54,807 nucleotides of DNA, taken from NCBI GenBank assembly GCA_946414075.1, contig CAMKNA010000012.1:1-54807 (forward strand), written 5' to 3'. The position numbers were made by a program, and so were the translations under genes. This document shows, in pieces, positions 22,519-30,785 of this stretch (position 1 is its first letter; each line of letters starts with the position of its first letter). The notes under the pieces were generated by a model. That model searched no databases. It was given only the letters and a program-made list of their open reading frames with translations, and was not told the DNA's origin. The DNA is from an uncultured Fibrobacter sp. GTDB lineage: Bacteria; Fibrobacterota; Fibrobacteria; Fibrobacterales; Fibrobacteraceae.

Positions 22519-23640
22519 ATGAAATTCCAAATCCAAAAAGCTGTATTCCTGGACGCCTTGAGTGCCGCCGTCAATGCGGTGCCGAACAAATCCACAATCC
22601 AGATTCTCAACAACTTCGCCCTTAGGCTCGAAGGGAACATCCTGGAAGTGAGCGCCACCGACCTGGACCTGGGCATCAGGGTCAAGGTCGAAGTAGAAGG
22701 ACAGCGTGACGGCTCCGTGGTTATCAACGCCCGTAAGCTTTTGGAACTCGTGAAGAGCCTCGTAGACCCGAGCATCACCACCGTCAGCGTGGATGTGGAA
22801 AACTTCCTCGCCAAGATCCGCTGGAGCGAAAAGGGCCAGGCCAGCATCACCGGATTCGACGCCAGCGACTTCCCCCCGTTCCCCGAAGTGAGCGAAGGCG
22901 AGACCCTGAACTTTGCCAAGAGCGAACTGGAATTCCTGGTCGAAAAGACCAAGTTCGCCACCTCTACCGACTCCACCCGCTTAAGCCTGAACGGCATCTT
23001 CCTGGAAGCGGGCGACGGCAAGATTTCCATGATCGCTACAGACGGCCACCGTCTGGGCCGCGCCGCCATCGAGCAAGAAGGCGCAAGCCTGAGCAGCGGA
23101 ATCATCATCCCCCGCAAGCCCCTGGAACAGATCCTGCACATGGCCAAGGCCGACGCCACCATCGAGGTCCGCGCCTCTGCCACCCACGTGCTGTTCAACA
23201 CCGAATCCATCCAGGTGATCTCCAAGCTGTACGAAGGACCGTATCCTAACTACCGCGCGGTGATTCCCCAGAACTTTGAACGCACCGTGCAGCTGAACAC
23301 CGTGGAGTTCCTGAACAAGATGCGCAGCGTAATTTCCATGGCCAACGCCCGTACCCACAAGGTGCGCCTGCAGTTCGACGGCAACAACCTGGAACTCAGC
23401 GCAAGCGACCCGGATGTTGGCGGCGACTCCCGCGAAGCCCTTTCCGTGACACACAACGGCGAAGGCTCCTTCAGCATCGGTTTCGACGGCCGCTACATCA
23501 CCGAAATCTTCAGCATGTGCAAGTCCGAAGAGACGGTGATGAAGATGAACAACCCCATCGGCGCCTGCATCATCGAACCCGTGGGCGAAGGCCTGAACTT
23601 CAGCTTCTTGCTGATGCCCACCCACCTGACCGACGACTAA
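22519..23640 (+). CDS. dnaN: DNA polymerase III beta subunit (sliding clamp)
   Basis: 373 residues, standard length. The three repeated clamp domains are visible. It begins MKFQIQKAVFLDALSAAVNAV and has the SNN-like region NKSTIQILNNFALRL, then DGHRLGRAAIE in the middle and the C-terminal ending LLMPTHLTDD, close to the usual MPMR-type C-terminus that contacts the clamp loader and polymerase. The clamp tethers DNA polymerase III to DNA and recruits repair factors. It sits 3 nt after the 50-residue membrane protein and not beside dnaA, so the usual dnaA-dnaN origin arrangement is absent here. An intrinsic terminator follows. Confidence 0.97.
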   Translation: MKFQIQKAVFLDALSAAVNAVPNKSTIQILNNFALRLEGNILEVSATDLDLGIRVKVEVEGQRDGSVVINARKLLELVKSLVDPSITTVSVDVENFLAKIRWSEKGQASITGFDASDFPPFPEVSEGETLNFAKSELEFLVEKTKFATSTDSTRLSLNGIFLEAGDGKISMIATDGHRLGRAAIEQEGASLSSGIIIPRKPLEQILHMAKADATIEVRASATHVLFNTESIQVISKLYEGPYPNYRAVIPQNFERTVQLNTVEFLNKMRSVISMANARTHKVRLQFDGNNLELSASDPDVGGDSREALSVTHNGEGSFSIGFDGRYITEIFSMCKSEETVMKMNNPIGACIIEPVGEGLNFSFLLMPTHLTDD

Positions 23641-23664
23641 TCGCAAGGTGCAAACAAATTAAAG

Positions 23665-23694
23665 AGGGGTGTCGCACAGGCGATCCCCTTTTTT
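23665..23694 (+). terminator. Intrinsic terminator after dnaN
   Basis: AGGGG...TCGC pairs with GCGA...CCCCT across loop ACAG, with a small internal loop (TG/T), followed by a run of six T (23689-23694). Confidence 0.75.
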
Positions 23695-23712
23695 CTTCCC
23701 GCCGTAAACAAC

Positions 23713-24435
23713 ATGCCCAACGCCATCCGAAAACGCATCAGTAAAAAAATCACCAAGGCCTTGCACGACTTTGGCCTGATTGAAGACGGCGACAAGGTGT
23801 TGGTCGCCGTCAGTGGTGGCAAGGATTCCAGCGTACTCCTGATGGAACTGGCGGCCCGCATGGGAAAGTTTTTGCCCAACTGCGAAATTGCCGCCATCCA
23901 CATCCAGAGCGACTTTGCCGACAAGGCCCCGCGAGAATTTCTAGAACGGATGGCGCAGCAGTACCCGCAAATCCCGTTTTTCTTCAAGGACGTAGCGGTA
24001 GAAGGCCGGCTCAAAGAAGGCCGCAAGCTGAGCTGCTACTGGTGCAGTACCCAGCGCCGAACCGAACTCATCAAGTTCGCCCGTGAAAACGGCTACAACA
24101 AGATTGCGCTGGGCCACCACATGGACGACATCGTGGAGACCCTGCTGATGAACATGCTCTACAAGGGCGAATTCAGCGGCATGCCGCCCATGGTGCCCTA
24201 TGAAAAATATCCGGTAAGCGTCATCCGGCCGCTTTGCTACTGCGAAGAATCAGAAATTATCGAGTACGCCGAAGACGCCGACATCCGCAAGTTCACCTGC
24301 ACCTGCGAATTTTCAAAAGCATCACACCGCAAGAGCATCCGCGAAGAAATCAAAAGCCTTACCAAGGGCAACTCCACCCTCAAGGCCAACCTTTTCGAAA
24401 GCATGCGGAATATCCGGATGGATTATCTGCTGTAA
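23713..24435 (+). CDS. ttcA: tRNA 2-thiocytidine synthetase-like PP-loop ATPase
   Basis: 240 residues. The PP-loop is [17 protein letters not shown] (about 29-45). [16 protein letters not shown] supplies the Cys pair that holds an Fe-S cluster and catalytic sulfur in TtcA-type enzymes. [14 protein letters not shown] follows, and a late C-T-C pair sits in FTCTCEF. TtcA thiolates C32 of certain tRNAs. The order and the C-x-x-C fit the TtcA/TtuA superfamily; TtcA is more likely because the multi-zinc-finger features of TtuA are missing. It starts 19 nt after the dnaN terminator and has no clear ribosome site. Somewhat shorter than Escherichia coli TtcA. Confidence 0.85.
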   Translation: MPNAIRKRISKKITKALHDFGLIEDGDKVLVAVSGGKDSSVLLMELAARMGKFLPNCEIAAIHIQSDFADKAPREFLERMAQQYPQIPFFFKDVAVEGRLKEGRKLSCYWCSTQRRTELIKFARENGYNKIALGHHMDDIVETLLMNMLYKGEFSGMPPMVPYEKYPVSVIRPLCYCEESEIIEYAEDADIRKFTCTCEFSKASHRKSIREEIKSLTKGNSTLKANLFESMRNIRMDYLL

Positions 24436-24481
24436 ATTATTGTATATTGATTCAGACAACTTAAAAAAGAGGATAAAATCT

Positions 24482-25021
24482 ATGGCTAACAAATACGCAG
24501 GCACCCAGACCGAAAAGAACTTGCAGGCCGCTTTCGCAGGCGAATCCCAGGCACGCAACAAGTACACCTACTTTGCCTCCAAGGCCAAAAAAGAGGGCTT
24601 TGAACAGATTGCCGCCCTGTTCCTGAAAACCGCCGACAACGAGAAGGAACACGCCAAGATGTGGCTCAAGGAACTGGATGGCATCGGCGACACCGCCCAG
24701 AACCTGAAAGAGGCCGCAGACGGTGAAAATTACGAATGGACCGACATGTACGAAGGCTTTGCCAAGACCGCCGAGGCCGAAGGCTTCAAGCCCCTGGCTG
24801 CCAAGTTCCGCATGGTGGCTGCCATCGAAAAGCACCACGAAGAACGCTACCGCGCCCTGCTAAAGAATGTAGAAATGCAAGAAGTTTTCGCCAAGAGCGA
24901 GGTGAAGGTTTGGGAATGCCGCAACTGCGGGCACATCGTGGTGGGCACCAAGGCTCCGGCCCTTTGCCCCGTATGCGCACACCCCCAGGCATACTTCGAA
25001 GTCAACGCCGAAAACTACTAA
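24482..25021 (+). CDS. rbr: Rubrerythrin
   Basis: 179 residues. An N-terminal four-helix diiron domain has E-S-Q-A-R-N-K-Y and [10 protein letters not shown] in its first half and [13 protein letters not shown] in its second. A C-terminal rubredoxin-like domain follows with two Cys pairs (CRNCG and CPVCAHP) that hold one Fe. Rubrerythrin reduces hydrogen peroxide in anaerobes, using electrons from rubredoxin or NADH-linked carriers; together with the flavodiiron protein it forms an oxidative-stress defence. ATG 24482 has GAGGA upstream and TATATT about 30 nt further up; the frame extends to 24440 without domain match. Two hairpins, the second with a T run, follow. Confidence 0.96.
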   Translation: MANKYAGTQTEKNLQAAFAGESQARNKYTYFASKAKKEGFEQIAALFLKTADNEKEHAKMWLKELDGIGDTAQNLKEAADGENYEWTDMYEGFAKTAEAEGFKPLAAKFRMVAAIEKHHEERYRALLKNVEMQEVFAKSEVKVWECRNCGHIVVGTKAPALCPVCAHPQAYFEVNAENY

Positions 25022-25027
25022 TATAAA

Positions 25028-25084
25028 AGCCGTCGGCATAACCAACGGCTTCATAATCGTGAGCCCCATCTAGGGGCTTTTTTT
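25028..25084 (+). terminator. Tandem hairpins ending in an intrinsic terminator
   Basis: Hairpin 1 pairs AAGCCGT with ACGGCTT; the second, AGCCCC (25062-25067) with AGGGGCT (25072-25078), runs into seven T. It ends the rubrerythrin transcript a few bases before the convergent GH74 stop. Confidence 0.85.
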
Positions 25085-25090
25085 GTGTTG

Positions 25091-27634
25091 TTACCTTATC
25101 ATAACGCCACGCCTGTCGAGTGTACGCCCGGCAGGCGTTTCTAGCTGCACAATGTACCTGCCCACAGGTAGCCTGGAAAGGCTTACCGCAGAACCTACGC
25201 CTACTTCGGTCTTAAACGCCAAGCGTCCGTTGGCAGCGAACAGCTTCAGCACGCTCCCTGCGGGAGCGCTTACATACAGGGTCCGCTTCTCCAGCTGCAA
25301 ATAGGTCCCGGCGGAAACATTGACCCGCTCAAGACCTGTCACGAAATTGGTTCCCTCGGGGGCGCCCACGATAAGCCCGCGGCCTACCGTACTCATGTAC
25401 ACCACGCCAAAATGGTTCATGTCGCCCTGTACAAAGTTCCCATTGCCCGGGCCGCCAAACTGGTGCATGTCATCGTTCACACGCTCGAAGGTCTTGCACT
25501 TGTCGGTACTGCGGTAGATGCCGATAGCACTACCAGACTTGTTCGCACCCCAGATAAAGATGGTCTCGTAACTGGCACCTTCCTTGGCCTTGCCGATACC
25601 CACGGCGGTTGCAGTAGAAGCCCCTTCGCAGTGGTTCCAGGTCTTGCCGCCATCTTCGGTGTAGGCAAGCCCGTATTCAGAAAAGCCCTTGGGCTGCCAA
25701 ACCTGCGCCTGGTCCATGGGAACCCACAGGTGGCCTTCCCTGCCAGGAACCGTGCGGATAAGCCCACCGCCGTTGTAGTATTCGCCGGCGCCTTCATTCT
25801 GCAGGCGTGCGGTCTGGGCAGTAAAGTTTTTGCCAGCATCTGTGGACTTGTAAAGGGTTCCCATATTGCTCATGACGTAGAACGTCTTCGTATCAACCGG
25901 ATCGGCTACGATGCGGGCATTTTGCGTCTGACCACCATCGAGTTCAACGGTCGTCCAGGTATCGCCATCGTCATCACTCCGGTAAACAATCGCACTCTGG
26001 TTGGGTCTGTGGAGAATCACCTCACCATCGGCAGAAAGTACCACAAGTCCCTTGCTGCCCTTAAGTTCCGTTTTCACGGAATCCCAGGTAGCGCCCATGT
26101 CTTCGGAACGATACATGACATTAAAATTTTTCGATTCGTTCGTATAGTACTTCGTTATCACGCCGGTACGCAACAAGGAACCGCTGAGGGGCGCATACGC
26201 CATGCTTTCGGTTGTACCGATAATGGGCGTGTGGCGCTTGGTGCTCTTGTTGATATTGGCGTAGGCAGCACCATCTACATCGCCGAGAGCCGTTACCAGC
26301 GGCCCACCCGGAATGCTCACAATATCGAGAGGTACGGTCTCCTCGATGCCCTTGGACTGGAATTTCCACAGGGGAACCTTCGCCGTAATGTTGTCCGTCT
26401 GGAAAATGCCATTACCGCTAGTCACCCAAACTTCCTTGTTGTTGAAGGGGTTGAATTCCACGGAACCTGCCCAATGGATGGCGTTGCCTGCAATCCAAGC
26501 ATTTCCGTTAGCGTCGATATTCGGCACATCGTTATAATGCTGGCCGTGAACCCAGCTCTTGCCGCCATCGGTAGTTACATAGATGCGGTCGCCGTAGTTA
26601 TCCTTGTTATCCTTGGTAACATGCCGGCCCGTGTACTTGCCAAGCGTAGACACCACAATATGCTTGGTATTCTTTGGATCGATAGCGATACCGCCATAAG
26701 GACTGTAATCCTTCTCGTAGGTGGTGGCGCTCTGTTCATGTTCCACGGAATCGCTGGGCGTAATGTCTTCCCAGGTGCCCGACTTGACATTGTACTTATA
26801 AACCCCACCCTTGGTAACGTTCTCGGGACCGGAGCCGTCGGCATAGGTGATATACATATCATCGCCAACAATCTTTGCGCGATGGGGCATCAGGTCTGCG
26901 GGGCCTTCTGGCACAGTATCCCAGATGGCTCCACCATTTTTGCTGACCAACAGATTGCCCTTCGACTTTTGGGAGATACCCATGTAAATCGTCTTCGTGG
27001 AACCGTCGGAGTTTGTACCTCGGTCTCCGTCAAACAACACAAAGCTGATACCATTCACACCGTCCAGGCTGTTGCCTGTGTTATTAGATAAAGCCACCTT
27101 GTAGGCGCTTGTCCAGGTTTTGCCATAGTCAGTACTCTTGTAAAGGCCCTTGGTACGGCTACCGCAAAAGAGGATACTCGGCTTGTTCGGGTCCACAGCC
27201 AACTTCTCGCCGGTCTGGCGGCCATGTCCGTTGCCGTGGGCAAGCATTTCCACATAGCTGGTGTCCCAGGTAGAACCGTAATCTTCACTCCGAAGCACGG
27301 CGGTATTGCCGTTGCTAAAGTAGCCTGTCCCGGCCAGCACATAAATGCGTTTCGGGTCCGTAGGGTCCAGCGCAAAGGCTTCCGTTCCATAAAGGCCCTT
27401 GTCGTTTTCGGAGATGAAATCCATCAGGGGAATCCAGGTCTTCGACGAAAAATCGTAACGGTAGATGCCACCCACATCGGTACGGGCGTATAGCAGGTTC
27501 TTTTCCTTGGGGTGGAACATCACGGCAGACACGAATCCACCGCCGTCAAAACGGACATTTCCCCATTCGTATTTTTCGTTAGCAAACGCCTGGGTACAGA
27601 GTACCCCAGCAAGGGCAATCACCTTCCAATCCAT
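25091..27634 (-). CDS. GH74-family xyloglucanase-like enzyme, secreted
   Basis: 847 residues. The signal peptide is cleaved after A-F-A (about residue 18). The catalytic part is a double seven-bladed propeller with repeated Asp-box-like turns (SEDYGSTWD, STDYGKTW, SDDDGDTW, TEDGGKTWN). The N-terminal signature GGGFVSAVMFHPKEKNLLYA and R-T-D-V-G-G (51-56, D53 a likely catalytic Asp) are typical of GH74. GH74 enzymes cut xyloglucan endo- or exo-wise. The last 75 residues look like a beta-sandwich sorting tail (LKLFAANGRLAF...LPVGRYIVQL) as used by type IX secretion. RBS AGGGAG precedes the ATG; promoter with a palindrome at 27659-27686. Confidence 0.9.
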   Translation of the reverse strand: MDWKVIALAGVLCTQAFANEKYEWGNVRFDGGGFVSAVMFHPKEKNLLYARTDVGGIYRYDFSSKTWIPLMDFISENDKGLYGTEAFALDPTDPKRIYVLAGTGYFSNGNTAVLRSEDYGSTWDTSYVEMLAHGNGHGRQTGEKLAVDPNKPSILFCGSRTKGLYKSTDYGKTWTSAYKVALSNNTGNSLDGVNGISFVLFDGDRGTNSDGSTKTIYMGISQKSKGNLLVSKNGGAIWDTVPEGPADLMPHRAKIVGDDMYITYADGSGPENVTKGGVYKYNVKSGTWEDITPSDSVEHEQSATTYEKDYSPYGGIAIDPKNTKHIVVSTLGKYTGRHVTKDNKDNYGDRIYVTTDGGKSWVHGQHYNDVPNIDANGNAWIAGNAIHWAGSVEFNPFNNKEVWVTSGNGIFQTDNITAKVPLWKFQSKGIEETVPLDIVSIPGGPLVTALGDVDGAAYANINKSTKRHTPIIGTTESMAYAPLSGSLLRTGVITKYYTNESKNFNVMYRSEDMGATWDSVKTELKGSKGLVVLSADGEVILHRPNQSAIVYRSDDDGDTWTTVELDGGQTQNARIVADPVDTKTFYVMSNMGTLYKSTDAGKNFTAQTARLQNEGAGEYYNGGGLIRTVPGREGHLWVPMDQAQVWQPKGFSEYGLAYTEDGGKTWNHCEGASTATAVGIGKAKEGASYETIFIWGANKSGSAIGIYRSTDKCKTFERVNDDMHQFGGPGNGNFVQGDMNHFGVVYMSTVGRGLIVGAPEGTNFVTGLERVNVSAGTYLQLEKRTLYVSAPAGSVLKLFAANGRLAFKTEVGVGSAVSLSRLPVGRYIVQLETPAGRTLDRRGVMIR

Positions 27635-27658
27635 AATAAACTCCCTAGAATTGCCGGA

Positions 27659-27686
27659 AATATAGCCAATTGGCTCGTTATTTCAA
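27659..27686 (-). promoter_or_regulatory. GH74 promoter with GCCAATTGGC palindrome between the boxes
   Basis: Minus-strand TTGAAA (27686-27681), a 16-nt spacer and TATATT (27664-27659). The spacer holds the perfect 10-bp palindrome GCCAATTGGC (27665-27674) abutting the -10 box, a position where a bound repressor would block polymerase. Confidence 0.6.
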
Positions 27687-27786
27687 GTATTTTAAGGCAA
27701 AGGTTTTCTTACCTTTTTCTATCTTTTCGCCGTAATTTTTAACAGTGTCCGCGGGTTATTGCCCCCGGCAGTAGAAAGGAAGTGAA

Positions 27787-30705
27787 ATGAGCGTAGTCGA
27801 TACCGTACTCCACAAGATTTTTGGTACGCCCCACGAACGCAAGGTAAAGCAACTTAGGCCCGTCATCGCCAAGATTCATGCCGCCAGACAGGCCATGGAA
27901 GCCCTGGACGACGCAGCCCTGGCCGCAAAGAGTGCGGAATTCCGCGAAAAGCTGAAAAACGGCGCCACCCTCGAAGACATCAAGGTAGAAGCCTTTGCCG
28001 TCTGCCAGGAAGCCTGCGACCGCCGTCTCGGTATCTTCAACATCTTCAAGCCGGAATTCGGCTTCGACTTCGCACAGCTGGGCCCTGAACTGCAGGCTGC
28101 CGCCGACAGCGCCAAGGCAGAACTTGCCGCCGGCAAGAACGAGTGGGAAGTCTACCTGCCCGCCGCCCTATACGCCAAGGTCCGCGAACTCTACCCCGAA
28201 TCGGTCAAACCCTTCCGCATGATGCCTTTCGATGTGCAGATGATCGGCGGCCTAGTGCTCCACGAAGGCGCCATCGCCGAAATGGCCACCGGTGAAGGAA
28301 AGACCCTTGCCGCAGCCCTCCCCGTCTACCTGAACGGGCTTGGCGGACATGGCGTGCATGTGGTGACGGTAAACGACTACCTGGCCGGCCGTGACGCTAA
28401 GCAGATGGGCCTGGTGTACCAGTTCCTGGGACTTACCGTTGGCCTAATCGTGAACGGTCTCAATCCCGAACAGCGCCGCAAGAGCTACAACAGCGATGTG
28501 ACTTACGGCACCAACAACGAATTCGGTTTCGACTACCTCCGCGACAACATGGCGGTAGAGCCCAACCAGCTGGTGCAGCGGGAACTGAACTTCTGTATCG
28601 TGGACGAAGTGGACTCCATCTTGATCGACGAAGCCCGTACGCCCCTTATCATCAGCGGCCCTGCCGAGGACGCCACCGACAAGTACGCCAAGGCCAACGA
28701 GATTGCCCAGAAGCTCATCAAGAACAAGGACTTCTCCGTAGACGAGAAAGACAAGAACATCCAACTTACCGAAAAGGGCGTGAACCATGTAGAAAGCCTG
28801 ATGCAGATTACCAACCTGTACGGCGAGCACGCGGACTGGGTGCACTTCTTGGACCAGGCTCTACGCGCCTGGCACCTGTACGAGCGCGATGTGGACTACA
28901 TTGTCCGTGACGGCGAAATCATCATCGTGGATGAGAACACGGGCCGCCTTATGGAAGGCCGCCGCTACAGCAACGGCATGCACCAGGCCATCGAAGCCAA
29001 GGAAAAGGTGCAGATCCGTCGCGAAAACCAGACTCTTGCCACCATTACCTTCCAGAACTACTTCCGCATGTACAAGAAGCTCTCCGGCATGACCGGTACC
29101 GCCGAGACGGAAGCTACGGAATTCATCAAGATTTACAACATGAACACCTGGGTGATTCCCACCAACAAGCCCTGCATCCGCAAGGACATGCAGGACATGG
29201 TGTACAAGTCCGAAGGCGCCAAGTGGAAGGCCATCGTGGCCGAAATCAAGGACCGTCACGAAAAGGGCCAGCCCCTGCTGGTGGGTACTGCTTCCATCGA
29301 AAAGTCCGAACACCTCCACGGCCTTCTGGAAAAGGAAGGAATCCCCCACGAAGTGCTGAACGCCAAGAACCACAGCCGCGAAGCCGAAATCATCCAGTTC
29401 GCCGGCCACAAGGGCAAGGTGACCATCGCCACCAACATGGCAGGCCGTGGAACAGACATCGCCCTTGGCCCCGGAGTCACCGAAGTGGGTGGCCTGCATG
29501 TGCTGGGTACCGAACGCCACGAATCCCGCCGTATCGACAACCAGCTGCGCGGCCGTTCCGGCCGTCAGGGCGACCCGGGTTCCAGCCAGTACTTCTTGAG
29601 CCTTGACGACAACCTGATGCGCATCTTCGGCGGCGACAGCGTCAAGAACCTGATGACCCGCTTTGGCGTGGGCGAAGACGAAGTGATTACCCACCCCATC
29701 GTGAGCCGCTCTATCCGCAGCGCCCAGCGCCGCGTGGAAGGCCAGAGCTTCGACATCCGTAAGCACTTGCTGGACTACGACAATGTGATGAACGAGCAGC
29801 GCAAGGTGATCTACGGACTGCGCCGTCGCATTCTGAACGGCGAAGATGTCCGCGACGAAATCCTGAACCGCATCGAAGACGCCTGCGACATCAAGGTCAG
29901 CAGCTACATTCCGCCCAAGACCTATCCCGAAAACTGGAACCTGGAAGGCCTGCATACCGACCTGCAAAGGACCCTAGGCATGGAATACAGCATGACTCTC
30001 GAGGAAGCCACCCAGAAGACTCCGGAACAGGTGCTGGACGAAATCATCGCGCTTTGCAAGGCCCGTTACGACAAGCTCACCAAGATTATCCCCGACGCCG
30101 ACTTCCGCAATATCGAACGCCGGTTCCTGCTCATGACCATCGACCAGGTTTGGAAAGAACACCTGTACGCCATGGACCAGCTGAAGGACGCCATCCGCTT
30201 CCACGGATACGCCCAGAAGGATCCTCTGATGATCTACAAGAACGAAGGCTACAAGATGTTCGAAGGCTGCATCGAAAAGATCGCAACCCTGACGGCAATG
30301 CGTATCCTGAACATCCGGATTACGCTGCCCAACGGACAGACCGTCTCGCCGGACCAGCTGCAGCTCCGTGAGCGTCCTGCCTCCGAGAATGCAGACGAGA
30401 GCCAGCAGGAACCTGCGCAGTCCGCTGAACCTATGGAAGGCGCCAAGGCCGCAGGCCTCGCCGGACAGGCAGCGACTTCCGAGACCAACGCCATCTCCGA
30501 AGGTCAACAGGCAGCAAGCCAGCCCATGCCCCAGTCGGCACTGCCCGGCACAAGGCCCGCGGTACGCCGGACCTACACCAACCCCACCGTCGCTGCAGCC
30601 GCCCGCAAGGCCCAACAGGCCGGCCCCAAGCTGGGTCGAAATGACCCCTGCTGGTGCGGTTCCGGGCTCAAGTACAAGAAGTGCCACGGCAAGGACCTGG
30701 AGTAA
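27787..30705 (+). CDS. secA: Preprotein translocase ATPase SecA
   Basis: 972 residues. Walker A is A-T-G-E-G-K-T (167-173); Walker B/DEAD region VDEVDSILIDEARTPL; helicase motif ATNMAGRGTDIALG; and a C-terminal zinc SEC-C domain, RNDPCWCGSGLKYKKCHGKD, that binds SecB or ribosomes. SecA drives Sec-dependent export, on which all the secreted enzymes of this window depend. Compared with Escherichia coli SecA, about 60 extra residues lie between the first helices and the MPFDVQMIGG segment (about 84-144). The penultimate region (about 860-950) is a low-complexity Ala/Gln/Pro linker. AAGGAAG precedes the ATG; a TATCTT at 27720-27725 may be its -10 box. A terminator follows. Confidence 0.97.
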   Translation: MSVVDTVLHKIFGTPHERKVKQLRPVIAKIHAARQAMEALDDAALAAKSAEFREKLKNGATLEDIKVEAFAVCQEACDRRLGIFNIFKPEFGFDFAQLGPELQAAADSAKAELAAGKNEWEVYLPAALYAKVRELYPESVKPFRMMPFDVQMIGGLVLHEGAIAEMATGEGKTLAAALPVYLNGLGGHGVHVVTVNDYLAGRDAKQMGLVYQFLGLTVGLIVNGLNPEQRRKSYNSDVTYGTNNEFGFDYLRDNMAVEPNQLVQRELNFCIVDEVDSILIDEARTPLIISGPAEDATDKYAKANEIAQKLIKNKDFSVDEKDKNIQLTEKGVNHVESLMQITNLYGEHADWVHFLDQALRAWHLYERDVDYIVRDGEIIIVDENTGRLMEGRRYSNGMHQAIEAKEKVQIRRENQTLATITFQNYFRMYKKLSGMTGTAETEATEFIKIYNMNTWVIPTNKPCIRKDMQDMVYKSEGAKWKAIVAEIKDRHEKGQPLLVGTASIEKSEHLHGLLEKEGIPHEVLNAKNHSREAEIIQFAGHKGKVTIATNMAGRGTDIALGPGVTEVGGLHVLGTERHESRRIDNQLRGRSGRQGDPGSSQYFLSLDDNLMRIFGGDSVKNLMTRFGVGEDEVITHPIVSRSIRSAQRRVEGQSFDIRKHLLDYDNVMNEQRKVIYGLRRRILNGEDVRDEILNRIEDACDIKVSSYIPPKTYPENWNLEGLHTDLQRTLGMEYSMTLEEATQKTPEQVLDEIIALCKARYDKLTKIIPDADFRNIERRFLLMTIDQVWKEHLYAMDQLKDAIRFHGYAQKDPLMIYKNEGYKMFEGCIEKIATLTAMRILNIRITLPNGQTVSPDQLQLRERPASENADESQQEPAQSAEPMEGAKAAGLAGQAATSETNAISEGQQAASQPMPQSALPGTRPAVRRTYTNPTVAAAARKAQQAGPKLGRNDPCWCGSGLKYKKCHGKDLE

Positions 30706-30735
30706 TCCGTCTCGCTAGTTTTTGAATAGAAAAAT

Positions 30736-30758
30736 CCGCAGCCGAAAGCTGCGGTTTT
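30736..30758. terminator. Bidirectional intrinsic terminator
   Basis: CCGCAGC (30736-30742), loop CGAAA, GCTGCGG (30748-30754) and TTTT on the plus strand; AAAAT before the stem gives a T run on the minus strand. It lies between the convergent secA and GH43 genes. Confidence 0.85.
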
Positions 30759-30785
30759 CTTATACAAGACTCTTGCCTTGGATTT

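Noticed and set aside
25412..27091. 559-codon open frame opposite the GH74 gene
   Set aside because: Antisense shadow; the GH74 frame has a signal peptide, propeller repeats and promoter on the other strand.
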